Shown here piece by piece: positions 16,684-25,886 of a DNA stretch of 42,726 nt. Under the pieces are notes generated by a model that was not told the origin of the DNA, searched no databases, and saw nothing but the letters and a program-made list of their open reading frames with translations. Every line of letters starts with the position of its first letter. Position 1 is the stretch's first letter. The position numbers and the translations under genes are program-made. Source of the stretch: CAXYVC01 sp964292295 (GTDB lineage: Bacteria > Acidobacteriota > Holophagae > Holophagales > Holophagaceae); assembly GCA_964292295.1 (NCBI GenBank), contig CAXYVC010000012.1:1-42726 (forward strand), read 5' to 3'.

Positions 16684-17748
16684 CTACCGGGCGCGCCGGT
16701 ACGGGGGCGGCCAGGGCACGTCCGCGCCCAGCGCCGCCGCAGCCTGCAGGGGCCAGCGCGGGTTGCGGAGCAGCTCCCGCCCCAGGAGGACGAGGTCGGC
16801 CTGGCCTTCCGCCAGGACGGCCTCGGCCTGGGTGGCATCCGTGAGGAGGCCCACCGCCGCGGCGGGAAGGCCGGTCTCCCGGCGCACGGCCGCGGCAAAG
16901 GGCACCTGGTAGCCCGGCGCCACGGGGATCGGGGCCCGGGGCACCAGGCCGCCGCTGCTGCAGTCCACCAGGTCGACGCCCAGCGCCTTCAGGCCCTGGA
17001 GCAGGGCGAGGGTCTGCGGCAGGTCCCAGCCGCCCTCCACCCAGTCGGTGCAGGAGAGGCGCAGGAGCAGGGGGAGCTCGGCGGGCCAGGCGGCGCGCAC
17101 GGCGGCGACGAGCTCCCGCAGCAGGCGCGTGCGCCCCTCGAAGCTGCCCCCGTAGGCGTCCTGGCGCCGGTTGCTGAGGGGGGACAGGAACTGGTGCAGC
17201 AGGTAGCCGTGGGCGGCGTGGAGTTCCACGGCCCGGAAGCCCGCGGCGGCGGCGCGCCGGGCGGCCTCCACGAAGGCCTCCACGAGGCCGGACAGGGCCT
17301 CCACGGGCAGGGCTTCGGGCGTGGCCCAGCCCGTGTCGAAGGGCAGGGCGCTGGGTGCCACGGGACGCCAGCCGCCCTTCGCTTCGGGGATGCTGCCTTC
17401 CTTGCCCCTCCAGGGGGCGGGCGTGCAGGCCTTGCGGCCCGCGTGGGCGAGCTGGATCGCGGGCACGGAGCCCTGGTCGGCGATGAAGCGCGCCACCCGG
17501 GCCAGGGGATCGATCTGGCCGTCCTCCCAGAGCCCCAGGTCCTCGGGGCTGATGCGGCCCTCGGGGCGCACGGCGGTGGCCTCCACGATCACGAGGCCCG
17601 CGCCGCCGGCGGCCAGGCCGCCGTAGTGGACGAGGTGCCAGTCCTGGGCCCGGCCCTCCCGGGCGGAGTACTGGCACATGGGCGGCACGCCGATGCGGTT
17701 GGGCAGCACCACGCTGCGCAGAGGGAGGGCTTCGAAGAGATGGGCCAT
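16684..17748 (-). CDS. namA: Old-yellow-enzyme family NADPH dehydrogenase (YqjM-like)
   Basis: This 354-residue FMN-dependent ene-reductase reduces activated C=C bonds with NADPH. The YqjM signature 'VPPMCQYSA' carries the redox-tuning Cys and substrate Tyr. 'ELHAAHGYLLHQFLSPLSN' has the paired His, and 'DAYGGSFEGR' and 'DLVLLGRELLRNP' are FMN-binding family blocks. The length is normal. It is convergent with the secreted coiled-coil gene (3-base gap) and divergent from the methyltransferase (34-base gap). The physiological substrate cannot be told. Confidence 0.9.
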   Translation of the reverse strand: MAHLFEALPLRSVVLPNRIGVPPMCQYSAREGRAQDWHLVHYGGLAAGGAGLVIVEATAVRPEGRISPEDLGLWEDGQIDPLARVARFIADQGSVPAIQLAHAGRKACTPAPWRGKEGSIPEAKGGWRPVAPSALPFDTGWATPEALPVEALSGLVEAFVEAARRAAAAGFRAVELHAAHGYLLHQFLSPLSNRRQDAYGGSFEGRTRLLRELVAAVRAAWPAELPLLLRLSCTDWVEGGWDLPQTLALLQGLKALGVDLVDCSSGGLVPRAPIPVAPGYQVPFAAAVRRETGLPAAAVGLLTDATQAEAVLAEGQADLVLLGRELLRNPRWPLQAAAALGADVPWPPPYRRAR

Positions 17749-17782
17749 GGCGGAGCTCCGCCGCCCATGCTCCCATGAAGGG

Positions 17783-18622
17783 ATGGATGCGCGCGCGCTG
17801 CACGGATGGGTGCGCCCGGGGCCGATGCCGCCGGGCGGTCCGGCCCCGGAGGAAGGGGAGACCCTGGACTACCTCTGCGGCCACTGGCGGATCTTCCAGT
17901 ACGCCCGCGGCCACCGCTACAGCGTGGACGACATCCTGGTGGCCTGGTTCGGCACGAGCTGGTGCCCGCGGGTGCAGCGCGCGGCAGACCTGGGCTCGGG
18001 CATCGGCAGCGTGGGCCTTGCGGTGGCCTGGCGCTGCCCCGGCGCGGTCCTGCACACCGTGGAGGCCCAGGCCATCAGTGCGCGCCTGGCCCGCAAGAGC
18101 GCGGCCTTCAACGGCGTCGCGGACCGCTACCACGTGCACGAGGGGGATCTCCGGGAGGGGGGACTGGCGGCCAGCGGCCCCTTCGACCTGGTGACGGGAT
18201 CGCCGCCCTACTGGCCCTTGGGGAGCCGCACCGAGGCGGAGCACCCCCAGGCCGTTCCCGCGCGCCTGGAGGTGCGGGGCACGGTGGCGGACTACGCCCG
18301 GGAGGCCTGCCGCCTGCTGGCGCCCGGCGGGCTCTTCGCCTGCGTGCTGCCCAACGACCAGGAGGCGAAGCTGCGCGCGGCCTATGCCGAGGCGGGCCTG
18401 GTGATGACCCGCCTGCAGGAGCTGCGCTTCAAGGAGGGGGAGCCCTACGGCCTGCTGCTGGCTGCCGGGCAGCGGCGGGAGGATCTCCCTGCCCAGCTGG
18501 ACGGGCACCCGGAGCTGCCGGTGCGGCCGGAGGCCCTGGTCATCCGCCGCGCCGACGGGCGCTTCCACCCGAGCATCCTGCCCGTGCGCTTGGCCATGGG
18601 CTTTCCTCCCGGGCTGATCTGA
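17783..18622 (+). CDS. SAM-dependent methyltransferase, TrmN6-like
   Basis: This is a 279-residue Rossmann methyltransferase. Motif I is 'ADLGSGIGSVGLAVA', and motif IV is 'VTGSPPYWPLG', close to the NPPY motif of N6-adenine or N5-glutamine methylases. The layout matches TrmN6 (tRNA1-Val A37 N6-methyltransferase), including an N-terminal 'YLCGHWRIFQYARGHRYS' that resembles the TrmN6 start. The ATG at 17783 gives that N-terminus. The first motif-IV residue is Ser rather than Asn, so the substrate assignment is tentative. Confidence 0.82.
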   Translation: MDARALHGWVRPGPMPPGGPAPEEGETLDYLCGHWRIFQYARGHRYSVDDILVAWFGTSWCPRVQRAADLGSGIGSVGLAVAWRCPGAVLHTVEAQAISARLARKSAAFNGVADRYHVHEGDLREGGLAASGPFDLVTGSPPYWPLGSRTEAEHPQAVPARLEVRGTVADYAREACRLLAPGGLFACVLPNDQEAKLRAAYAEAGLVMTRLQELRFKEGEPYGLLLAAGQRREDLPAQLDGHPELPVRPEALVIRRADGRFHPSILPVRLAMGFPPGLI

Positions 18623-18687
18623 ACCCGGCTAAACCCCTTGGGGGCATGCCTCGTGGAATGATGGAGTCATCCTTCCCCGGAGTCGCC

Positions 18688-21600
18688 ATGTCCAGACCTC
18701 TGACCCTGGCCACCCTGCTGCTCGCCGCAGGTGCCGTCGCCCACGCAGAAGCCCCGCTGCTTCTGCGCCAGCCCGCCCTCAGTGCGCGGCATCTCGTCTT
18801 CTCCCACGCGGGGGACCTTTGGATCAGCTCCCGGGAGGGGGGCGAGGCGCGCAGGCTCACCACGGGCGTGGGGCTGGAGGGCCAGCCCTGCTTCTCCCCG
18901 GATGGCCGCCAGATCGCCTTCACGGGCGAATACGACGGCAACGTGGACGTGTACGTGGTGCCCGTGGAGGGCGGCAGCCCCCGGCGCCTGACCTGGCACC
19001 CGGGCGTGGACCAGGTGCAGGGCTGGACGCCTGACGGGAGGGTCCTCTTCGCCTCCGGGCGCAACAGCCAGACGGGGCGCACCCAGCAGCTCTTCACCCT
19101 GGCGCCGGAGGCGGCCTGGCCCGAGCTGGTGCCCCTGCCCATGGCCCACCACGGCAGCTTCTCCCCGGACGGGAAGCAGCTGGTGTACGAGCCCATGCGC
19201 CGGGCCTTCGAGGCCTGGAAGCGCTACCGCGGTGGCACCGCCTCCTACCTCTGGATCGCCGACCTCAAGGACTCCCGCGTGGCGAAGATCCCCCGCAGGG
19301 ACAGCAACGACTTCAACCCCATGTGGGTGGGGTCGAAGATCTACTTCCTGTCGGACCGGGAGGGAGCCGTCACCCTCTTCGCCTACGACACCGCCACGAA
19401 GCAGGTGGCGAAGGTCCTCGAGAACCGGGGCCTTGACCTGAAGAGCGCCTCGGCCGGGCCGGGCGCCATCGTGTACGAGCAGTTCGGAAGCCTTCATCTC
19501 TATGACCTCTCCAGCGGCCGGGAGAAAGAGGTGAAGGTGAGCCTTCAGGGGGACATGCCGGGCGTGCGGGCGCGCTTCGAGCCCGTGGGGCCGCGCGTCT
19601 CCGGGGCTGCGCTGTCTCCGAGCGGCAGCCGGGCCGTCTTCGAGGCCCGGGGCGAGATCTTCACCGTTCCGGCGGAGAAGGGCAGCCCGCGCATCCTCAC
19701 CGGCACGCCGGGTGTGATGGAGCGCGACCCGAGCTGGTCGCCGGACGGCAAGACCATCGCCTACTTCAGCGACGCCAGCGGCGAGTACGCCCTGCACCTG
19801 AAGCCCCAGGACGGGCGCGGGGAGGCGCGCGTAATCACCCTGGAGCCCAGCTTCTACTACGACCCCACCTGGTCGCCGGACAGCCGGAAGCTCGCCTTCA
19901 TGGACAAGCGCCTGAACGTGTGGGTGGTGGACGTCGCCAGCGGGAAGGCCCGCAAGGTGGTCACCTTCCAGCGCTCCGGGCGCAGCGCCCTGGCCTGGCC
20001 GCCGGACAGCCGCTGGATCGCCTCCGACAAGCCCCTGGCCAACGGCTACAGCGCAGACCACGTGCTGGACCTGGAGGACGGCCGCGTGCACCAGGTGACG
20101 GATGGCATGAGCGACGCCGGCCACGCCGTCTTCGATGCCTCGGGCAAGTACCTCTACTTCAGCGCCAGCACCAACATCGGGCCCGCGGTCTCCGGCTTCG
20201 ACATGACGTCCTATCCCCACCGCACCACCCGGAGCGTCTACCTCGCCGTGCTGAAGAAGGGCGAGGCTTCGCCCCTGGCGCCGGAGAGCGACGAGGAGAA
20301 GGCCGCTCCCGAGAAGAAGGACGACAAGAAGGACGAGGGGAACGGCGCCAAGAAGGACGACGCCAAGGGCGCCGACAAGAAGGCGCCGGTCGCCATCGAC
20401 TTCGAGGGCCTGGACCAGCGCATCCTGGCCCTTCCTATCCCCGAGCGCAGCGTGGTGGGCCTGGCGGCGGGCAAGGCGGGAACCCTCTTCGTGCTCGAAG
20501 GGGGCGCCTCCCGGTCGGAGGGGCCCAACGGCGGGGCCACCCTGCAGACCTTCGACCTGGCGAAGCGCAAGCTCGACAAGGTGATGGATGGCGTGCAGGG
20601 CTTCATCCTCGGTGCCAAGGGAGACAAGATGCTGGTCCGCCAGCAGGCGGGCTGGTTCATCGCCCCGGCGGGGCAGGCGCCCAAGCCCGGCGAGGGCAAG
20701 GTGAACGTCGAAGCGGTGGAGCTGAAGGTCGACCCGCGCGCAGAGTGGCGGCAGATGTACCGCGAAGCCTGGCGCATCGAGCGGGACTTCTTCTACGATC
20801 CGCACCACCACGGCCTGGACCTGAAGGCGGCGGAGAAGCGCTACGCGCCCTACGTGGAGGGGCTGCACCACCGCAACGACCTGAACGTGCTGTTCAACGA
20901 GATGCTGGGCGAGCTCACCGTGGGCCATCTGTACGTGGGCGGCGGCGACATGCCCGCCCCGAAGCGCGTTCCCGGCGGCCTGCTCGGCGCCGACTTCGAG
21001 GTGGCGAGGGGCCGCTACCGCTTCGCCAAGGTGTACGGTGGCGAGAACTGGAACCCCAGGCTCCAGGCGCCGCTCACCCAGCCGGGGGCGGAGGTGAAGG
21101 CCGGGGAGTTCCTGCTGGCTGTGAATGGACAGGAACTGACCAGCCAGGACAGCCCCTACCGTCTGCTGGAGAACACGAGCGGCAGGCAGGTCGTGCTGAA
21201 GGTCGGCCCCGAGCCCGACGGCAAGGGGGCGCGCGAGGTCACGGTGGTGCCCGTGGCGAGCGAGATCGGCCTGCGCAACCTCGACTGGATCGAGGGGAAC
21301 CGCCGCAGGGTGGCGGAACTGAGCGGCGGCAAGCTGGCCTACGTCTGGCTGCCGGACACCGCCAACGGCGGCTACACGAACTTCAACCGCTACTGGTTCG
21401 CGCAGCTGGACAAGCAGGGCGCGGTGATCGACGAGCGCTTCAACGGCGGCGGCAGCGCGGCCGACTACATCATCGACTACCTCAAGAAGCCCGTGAACAG
21501 CTACTGGGCCCTGCGGGAGGGCGAGGACACGCGCCAGCCCTTCGGCACCATGGCGGGCCCCAAGGTGATGCTCATCAACGAGCACGCCGGCAGCGGCGGG

Positions 21601-21933
21601 GACTACATGCCCTGGCTCTTCCGGCGCGCGGGCCTCGGGCCCCTCATCGGCAAGCGCACCTGGGGCGGCCTGGTGGGCATCGGCGGCTATCCGAACCTGA
21701 TGGACGGCGGCTCCGTCACGGCGCCCCACTTCCGCTTCTACACGCCGGAGGGAAAGCTCGCCATCGAGAACGAAGGCGTGGCGCCGGATATCGAGGTGGA
21801 TCTGGATCCCAAGGCCTGGCGCGAGGGGCGTGATCCCCAGCTGGAGCGGGGCGTGCAGGAGGCCATGGAGGCCCTGCGGAAGCATCCGCCCGTTCCGGTG
21901 AAGCGCCCCGCCTACCCGAACTACCACCGGTAG
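18688..21933 (+). CDS. Tricorn protease homologue (S41 family), secreted
   Basis: This large 1081-residue peptidase degrades oligopeptides, probably in the periplasm. The signal peptide is residues 1-20. The N-terminal half holds WD40/TolB-like propeller blades ('FSPDGRQIAF', 'WSPDGKTIAYFSD'). A Lys/Asp/Glu-rich spacer lies near 20295-20385. A PDZ-like region ('AEVKAGEFLLAVNGQEL') precedes the catalytic domain. The catalytic block is 'INEHAGSGGDYMPW' with Ser969, followed by the conserved 'NEGVAPDIEVD'. The ATG at 18688 has GGAG upstream. Tricorn homologues are frequent in Acidobacteriota. A perfect hairpin follows the stop. Confidence 0.93.
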   Translation: MSRPLTLATLLLAAGAVAHAEAPLLLRQPALSARHLVFSHAGDLWISSREGGEARRLTTGVGLEGQPCFSPDGRQIAFTGEYDGNVDVYVVPVEGGSPRRLTWHPGVDQVQGWTPDGRVLFASGRNSQTGRTQQLFTLAPEAAWPELVPLPMAHHGSFSPDGKQLVYEPMRRAFEAWKRYRGGTASYLWIADLKDSRVAKIPRRDSNDFNPMWVGSKIYFLSDREGAVTLFAYDTATKQVAKVLENRGLDLKSASAGPGAIVYEQFGSLHLYDLSSGREKEVKVSLQGDMPGVRARFEPVGPRVSGAALSPSGSRAVFEARGEIFTVPAEKGSPRILTGTPGVMERDPSWSPDGKTIAYFSDASGEYALHLKPQDGRGEARVITLEPSFYYDPTWSPDSRKLAFMDKRLNVWVVDVASGKARKVVTFQRSGRSALAWPPDSRWIASDKPLANGYSADHVLDLEDGRVHQVTDGMSDAGHAVFDASGKYLYFSASTNIGPAVSGFDMTSYPHRTTRSVYLAVLKKGEASPLAPESDEEKAAPEKKDDKKDEGNGAKKDDAKGADKKAPVAIDFEGLDQRILALPIPERSVVGLAAGKAGTLFVLEGGASRSEGPNGGATLQTFDLAKRKLDKVMDGVQGFILGAKGDKMLVRQQAGWFIAPAGQAPKPGEGKVNVEAVELKVDPRAEWRQMYREAWRIERDFFYDPHHHGLDLKAAEKRYAPYVEGLHHRNDLNVLFNEMLGELTVGHLYVGGGDMPAPKRVPGGLLGADFEVARGRYRFAKVYGGENWNPRLQAPLTQPGAEVKAGEFLLAVNGQELTSQDSPYRLLENTSGRQVVLKVGPEPDGKGAREVTVVPVASEIGLRNLDWIEGNRRRVAELSGGKLAYVWLPDTANGGYTNFNRYWFAQLDKQGAVIDERFNGGGSAADYIIDYLKKPVNSYWALREGEDTRQPFGTMAGPKVMLINEHAGSGGDYMPWLFRRAGLGPLIGKRTWGGLVGIGGYPNLMDGGSVTAPHFRFYTPEGKLAIENEGVAPDIEVDLDPKAWREGRDPQLERGVQEAMEALRKHPPVPVKRPAYPNYHR

Positions 21934-21950
21934 GGGGCCCTTGCGCGCGT

Positions 21951-21978
21951 CGAGGGGGCCGGGTGACCGGCCCCCTCG
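21951..21978 (+). terminator. Hairpin terminator after Tricorn gene
   Basis: A perfect 12-bp stem (21951-21962 with 21967-21978) encloses the loop GTGA 18 bases after the stop codon. The following bases are only moderately T-rich (CCTGTCTTGG), so it may be a partial terminator between the protease gene and motA. Confidence 0.65.
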
Positions 21979-22041
21979 CCTGTCTTGGCGCGGAACTTCC
22001 ATGGACGCCCCTTCCGGGCGGATACTGCCCAGGGGGCATCT

Positions 22042-22812
22042 ATGGATCGAGGCACGCTGATCGGGTTCCTGCTGGGCGTGGGGCTGCTCGTCGTGGCCAT
22101 CCTCATGGGGCCGAACCCGCGCATCTTCCTGCACGGGCCGGCGCTGGTGGTGGTGGTGGGCGGCATCCTGGCCTCCACCCTCATCCGCTTTCCCCTGCGG
22201 CAGGTGGCCTCGGCCTTCCGCATCGCCAGCCGGGCCTTCTTCTCCCACCCCGCCACGTCCCAGGCGCTGGTGGTGCAGCTGGTGGGCCTCAGCCAGCGCG
22301 CGCGCCGGGAGGGCCTGAAGGGGCTCGAGCGCAACCTGCCCGGGGACGCCTTCCTGGCCCAGGGCCTCCAGATGGCCATCGACCGCCTGCCCCCCGCCCA
22401 GATCCGGGAGACGCTGGCCGCGGAGCTGCACAGCACGCAGGACCGCCACGGCCAGGGGCAGGAGATCTTCCGCTTCATCGCCACCGCGGCGCCCTCCTTC
22501 GGCATGGTGGGCACGCTCATCGGCATGGTGCAGCTCTTTGCCAGCATGAAGGACCCCTCGGGACTGGCGGGGGCCATGGCCCTCTCGCTGCTCTCCACGC
22601 TGTGGGGCGCGGTGATCGCCTACCTCTTCGCCATTCCCATCGCGGGAAAGCTGGAGGTGCGCAGCCGGGAGGAGGCCCAGGTGCGCCAGCTCATGATCGA
22701 GGGCGTGCTGGGCATCGCCACGGAGCAGAACCCGGGGCAGCTGGAGGAGCACCTGAACGCCTTCCTGGCGCCCGCCCAGAAGGTGCGTCGCCACGGGGCC
22801 CCCCGTGACTAG
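22042..22812 (+). CDS. motA: Flagellar motor stator protein MotA
   Basis: This 256-residue MotA/PomA-type stator subunit has four hydrophobic segments: 'LIGFLLGVGLLVVAILM', 'ALVVVVGGILASTLI', and the two ion-channel helices in 'FGMVGTLIGMVQLF' and 'SLLSTLWGAVIAYLFAIPI'. A cytoplasmic loop separates helices 2 and 3. With MotB it drives flagellar rotation by ion flow. The ATG at 22042 (AGGGGG upstream) gives the correct first helix. It overlaps motB by 8 bases. No flagellar structural genes are nearby, as is common for motAB. Confidence 0.93.
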   Translation: MDRGTLIGFLLGVGLLVVAILMGPNPRIFLHGPALVVVVGGILASTLIRFPLRQVASAFRIASRAFFSHPATSQALVVQLVGLSQRARREGLKGLERNLPGDAFLAQGLQMAIDRLPPAQIRETLAAELHSTQDRHGQGQEIFRFIATAAPSFGMVGTLIGMVQLFASMKDPSGLAGAMALSLLSTLWGAVIAYLFAIPIAGKLEVRSREEAQVRQLMIEGVLGIATEQNPGQLEEHLNAFLAPAQKVRRHGAPRD

Positions 22813-23482
22813 GGTGCCCCTGCGCCAGCGGCGGAAGGCGGACTTCGAGAGCCTCTGGCTCATCACCTTCGCGGACCTGATGGTCCAGCTGATGGCCTTC
22901 TTTGCGGTGATCTACAGCTTCAGCGCCCGGGACCAGGCGCAGCTGCTGGCGCGCTTCAAGCAGGCGGTGGGCCTGAAGGCGGAGGGGGCGGCCGAGGCCG
23001 CCCAGCCGGGCGGCGTGGGCGTGCTGCCGGGGCAGCCGGGCATCGCGCCGGAGCGGGCCGCGGATCTGGAGCGCCTGCTCTCGGACCTGCGCGCCTCCGA
23101 GGGGCCGGACGTGGGCGTGCGCCTGCGCATCGTGAGCTTCCGGGGCTCGGTGCTCTTCGGCGAGGGCTCCGCGGCGCTGGATCCGAGCTTCGAGCCTCTG
23201 CTGGTGCGCATCTCCGAGCTGGTGGCCCAGTACCCTGGCTTCACGCTGGTCTGCGAGGGCCACGCGGCGCCGGGGGAGCGGGGGCGGGGGGATGCGCTGG
23301 AACTGAGCAGCGCGCGCGCCCAGGCGGTGCAGCGGGCCCTGGTGGCCAGGGGCGTGGATCCGAAGGGCGTGGCCGTGGAGGCGCGGGGGGATGCGCTGGT
23401 GGATGGCGATCCCACGAGCCCCGAGGGGCGGGCCCTCCAGCGTCGGGTGAAGTTCCGCTTCCAGCGCGTGGCGGAGCGCTGA
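22805..23482 (+). CDS. motB: Flagellar motor stator protein MotB
   Basis: This is a 225-residue MotB. The N-terminal basic stretch is followed by the single membrane helix with the ion-binding Asp in 'ITFADLMVQLMAFFAVIY'. A Gly/Ala-rich linker leads to an OmpA-like peptidoglycan-binding domain ('EGHAAPGERGRGDALELS', 'ARAQAVQRALVARGV'). It anchors the stator to the wall. It starts with GTG, overlapping the motA stop, and ends just before a strong bidirectional terminator. Confidence 0.93.
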   Translation: MTRVPLRQRRKADFESLWLITFADLMVQLMAFFAVIYSFSARDQAQLLARFKQAVGLKAEGAAEAAQPGGVGVLPGQPGIAPERAADLERLLSDLRASEGPDVGVRLRIVSFRGSVLFGEGSAALDPSFEPLLVRISELVAQYPGFTLVCEGHAAPGERGRGDALELSSARAQAVQRALVARGVDPKGVAVEARGDALVDGDPTSPEGRALQRRVKFRFQRVAER

Positions 23483-23485
23483 TGC

Positions 23486-23515
23486 AGGAAGGGCCCGCAT
23501 CCGCGGGCCCTTCCT
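23486..23515. terminator. Bidirectional terminator between motB and yebC
   Basis: A perfect 13-bp stem (23486-23498 with 23503-23515) with the 4-base loop ATCC starts 3 bases after the motB stop. The stem ends in TTCCT and continues TTG on the plus strand; the yebC stop lies 21 bases beyond. Its placement between convergent genes suggests use from both sides. Confidence 0.8.
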
Positions 23516-23536
23516 TTGTGTATGGCGGGATGGCAG

Positions 23537-24268
23537 CTAGTCCTCGGGTTCCTCGTAGTCGGCGTTGTGCCAGACGTTCTGCACGTCGTCGTTGTCCTCC
23601 ACGAGGTCGATGAACTTCAGGAAGCTGGTGAGCTTCTGGCCCTCCAGGGGCACCTCGGTGCTGGGGGCCAGGATGATCTTGGCCTCCAGAACCGGCAGGC
23701 CCGCGGCGTCCACCGCGTCCTTCACGGCCTGGTAGCCTTCGGGGCTGGTCTGGATGACCCAGGCGCCCTCCTCCCCGGCCACGTCGTCCGCGCCGGCCTC
23801 CAGGGCCACCTCCATCACCTTGTCCTCGGCCGCCTCGCCGTCCACGACGATCTGGCCCTGCTTGGAGAAGAGGTAGGCGGAGCTGCCGGTGGTGCCCAGC
23901 TCGCCGCCGAACTTGGTGAAGTAGCTGCGGACCTCGGGCGTGGTGCGGTTCTTGTTGTCGGTCATGGCCTCGATGATGATGGCCACGCCGCCGGGGAAGC
24001 GGCCCTCGTAGGTGACTTCCTCGTAGGTGACGCCCTCGAGCTCGCCGGTGCCCTTCTTGATGGCGCGCTCGAAGTTCTCCTTGGGCATGTTGGCGGCCTT
24101 GGCCTGGTCCACGGCCAGGCGCAGGCGGGGGTTGGCGTTCACGTCACCGCCGCCGAGACGGGCGGCCACGGTGATCTCCTTGAGGATCTTCGTCCAGAGC
24201 TTGCCGCGCTTGGCGTCCAGGGCGCCCTTCTTGTGCTTGATGGTGGACCATTTGTTGTGGCCGGACAT
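23537..24268 (-). CDS. yebC: YebC/PmpR-family protein
   Basis: This 243-residue member of the YebC family is known as a DNA-binding regulator and, in recent work, as a ribosome factor that helps translate proline-rich stretches. The start 'MSGHNKWSTIKHKKGALDA' is the family signature; 'ANMPKENFERAIKKGTG' and 'GRFPGGVAIIIEAMTDNKN' also match. Length is normal. It is the last gene of the ybeY operon. A role in proline-motif translation would suit this organism's many Pro-rich proteins, but that is inference. Confidence 0.95.
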   Translation of the reverse strand: MSGHNKWSTIKHKKGALDAKRGKLWTKILKEITVAARLGGGDVNANPRLRLAVDQAKAANMPKENFERAIKKGTGELEGVTYEEVTYEGRFPGGVAIIIEAMTDNKNRTTPEVRSYFTKFGGELGTTGSSAYLFSKQGQIVVDGEAAEDKVMEVALEAGADDVAGEEGAWVIQTSPEGYQAVKDAVDAAGLPVLEAKIILAPSTEVPLEGQKLTSFLKFIDLVEDNDDVQNVWHNADYEEPED

Positions 24269-24301
24269 GTGTTCTCCAGGGACGGGGAAAGGGGTTCGTG
24301 G

Positions 24302-25027
24302 CTATCCGCGCAGGGCGCGCTTGGAGACCCGGGCGTAGGGCGGGGGCTCCTGGCGCAGGATGGGCTTCTCGATCAGGAACTGGTACCACTGCTCTCCGTA
24401 GAGCTTCATCTTCATGGGCTTGGCGTTCTGGAGGAGGGTGCGGTTCGCGATCAGGCGCTCGTCGCCCGTGCAGACCTTCAGGCCCTTCGAGAGCACCTGG
24501 ATGGCGGCGTCCCGCTCCTTCAGCTCGTTCAGCACGTAGGCGTAGACGGCGTAGAGCAGGCTCTCCTTCTTGCCCGCCTTCAGGGCCAGGTCGAAGGTGC
24601 GCCGGGCCTCCTTGGTCTCGCCGCGCTTCCACTGCAGGACGGCGAGCATGGCCTTGGCGATGTAGTGCTGCATGCTGGCGCTGCGGAGCAGGGGCTCGGC
24701 CTCGGCGTGGTGCTTGGGGCCCCGGATGTACTGAAGCACGCCGATCTGGCCGTCCAGGGTGCCCTTCACCATGAACTGCCGGGGGGCCAGGCGGTAGCCC
24801 TCGCGCATGAGGGCGATGGCCGCGTCGAACTGCTGCTTCTTGAGCAGCTCCGCGGCCCGCGTGAAGAGGCGCTCCAGCTCGCCCTGGGTGCGCCGGCCGA
24901 GCCAGATGAAGAGGCCGAAGCCCGCGACAAGCCCCAGGGGCACGGCGAACCAGAGGCTGATCTTGAGAAGGGCGAGGAGCAGCGCCACGGCGAGGGCGAC
25001 GCCCAGGCCCAGCAGGAGGTTGATCAC
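24302..25027 (-). CDS. Membrane-anchored TPR-like protein
   Basis: This 241-residue protein has two N-terminal membrane helices ('LLLGLGVALAVALLLALL' and 'SLWFAVPLGLVAGFGLFIWL'). A cytoplasmic helical-repeat domain follows, with TPR-like units ('AAELLKKQQFDAAIALMR', 'AMLAVLQWKRGETKEARRTF', 'VLNELKERDAAIQVLSKGL'). I do not recognise a named family. It lies between ybeY and yebC, 33 bases before the latter, so it may serve the same translation-related operon as a scaffold. Confidence 0.78.
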   Translation of the reverse strand: MINLLLGLGVALAVALLLALLKISLWFAVPLGLVAGFGLFIWLGRRTQGELERLFTRAAELLKKQQFDAAIALMREGYRLAPRQFMVKGTLDGQIGVLQYIRGPKHHAEAEPLLRSASMQHYIAKAMLAVLQWKRGETKEARRTFDLALKAGKKESLLYAVYAYVLNELKERDAAIQVLSKGLKVCTGDERLIANRTLLQNAKPMKMKLYGEQWYQFLIEKPILRQEPPPYARVSKRALRG

Positions 25028-25101
25028 GGGAACTCCCGGAGGGGCCGTTCAAGGCCGAAGGGCCATTCTACCCGAGCCGTCCGTCCCCGGCCATGCCAGG
25101 A

Positions 25102-25854
25102 TCAGGCGATGATGCCGCTCCGGGCGCGGGCGGGCTTCCGGCGCCGGGGCCGGGCCGGGGGCGCAGCCTCGGGCGCGCGCTTCGGGGGGCGCCCGGGGCC
25201 CCGACGGGGTGCCTTGGCGTCCTTGGGGGGGCGGGGTTTTGCCGCGGCCTTGGCGGCCTGCTTCTTCTGGGCCGCGCGCTCCTGCTTCACCTTCTCGCGG
25301 CGCACGAGGGCCTGGGCGGCGCGGCCGGTCACCACCACGCGGGTGCCGTCCTTCAGTTGCTTGAGCTTGCTTCCGGGCTTGCGGCCGCGCCGCATGGCCA
25401 TGGGCAGGGGCTCCTCGCCCAGCAGTTCGCGCTCAAGCTGGGCCTGGAGGGCGAGCATCTCGCCCTGGTCCCGCTCGTGGTCGTGGCCGCAGAGGTGCAG
25501 GAAGCCGTGGATGACCAGGGTCTCCACCTCCCGGCGGCGGCTCACCCCCAGCTTCTGGGCCATCTTGTCCGCCACGGGCAGGCTGATGACGAGGTCGCCC
25601 AGGTGGGGGAAGGCGCCGGGCTCCGGCTCGCAGGGGAAGCTGAGGACGTCGGTGGTCTGGTCGACGCCCCGGTGTTCCCGGTTCAGGCGTCGCATCGTCC
25701 GGTCATCCACGTAGGAGATGGAAAGCCCCTGGGCTTCGGGAGCCAGGCGGTCCCGGAGCTTCCGGAGCAGATCTCCCAGCGTGCCTTCGCCTGGGCCGCG
25801 CAGCTTGCTGCGGGAGGACCAGTCGATTTTAAACGGGAGCTCCTGTCCACCCAT
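25102..25854 (-). CDS. ybeY: Endoribonuclease YbeY with long basic C-terminal extension
   Basis: YbeY is a metal-dependent RNase-like factor for 16S rRNA maturation and ribosome quality control. The zinc motif H-x3-H-x5-H is intact as 'HGFLHLCGHDHE' (His116, His120, His126), and 'NREHRGVDQTTDVLSFP' is the upstream family block. The core ends near residue 150. About 100 extra residues follow, rich in Lys/Arg/Ala/Pro, with AT-hook-like 'MRRGRKPGSK' (154-163) and 'RRGPGRPPKR' (217-226). The ATG has AAAGGAG upstream, and a good sigma70-type promoter lies at 25887-25915. It is the first gene of a three-gene operon. Confidence 0.9.
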   Translation of the reverse strand: MGGQELPFKIDWSSRSKLRGPGEGTLGDLLRKLRDRLAPEAQGLSISYVDDRTMRRLNREHRGVDQTTDVLSFPCEPEPGAFPHLGDLVISLPVADKMAQKLGVSRRREVETLVIHGFLHLCGHDHERDQGEMLALQAQLERELLGEEPLPMAMRRGRKPGSKLKQLKDGTRVVVTGRAAQALVRREKVKQERAAQKKQAAKAAAKPRPPKDAKAPRRGPGRPPKRAPEAAPPARPRRRKPARARSGIIA

Positions 25855-25886
25855 GCGCCGGGCTCCTTTCGCGATTCACGGGAAGA

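Noticed and set aside
18667..22866. A 1399-codon minus-strand frame
   Set aside because: Antisense shadow of the Tricorn gene and motA, with biased composition and no recognisable domain.
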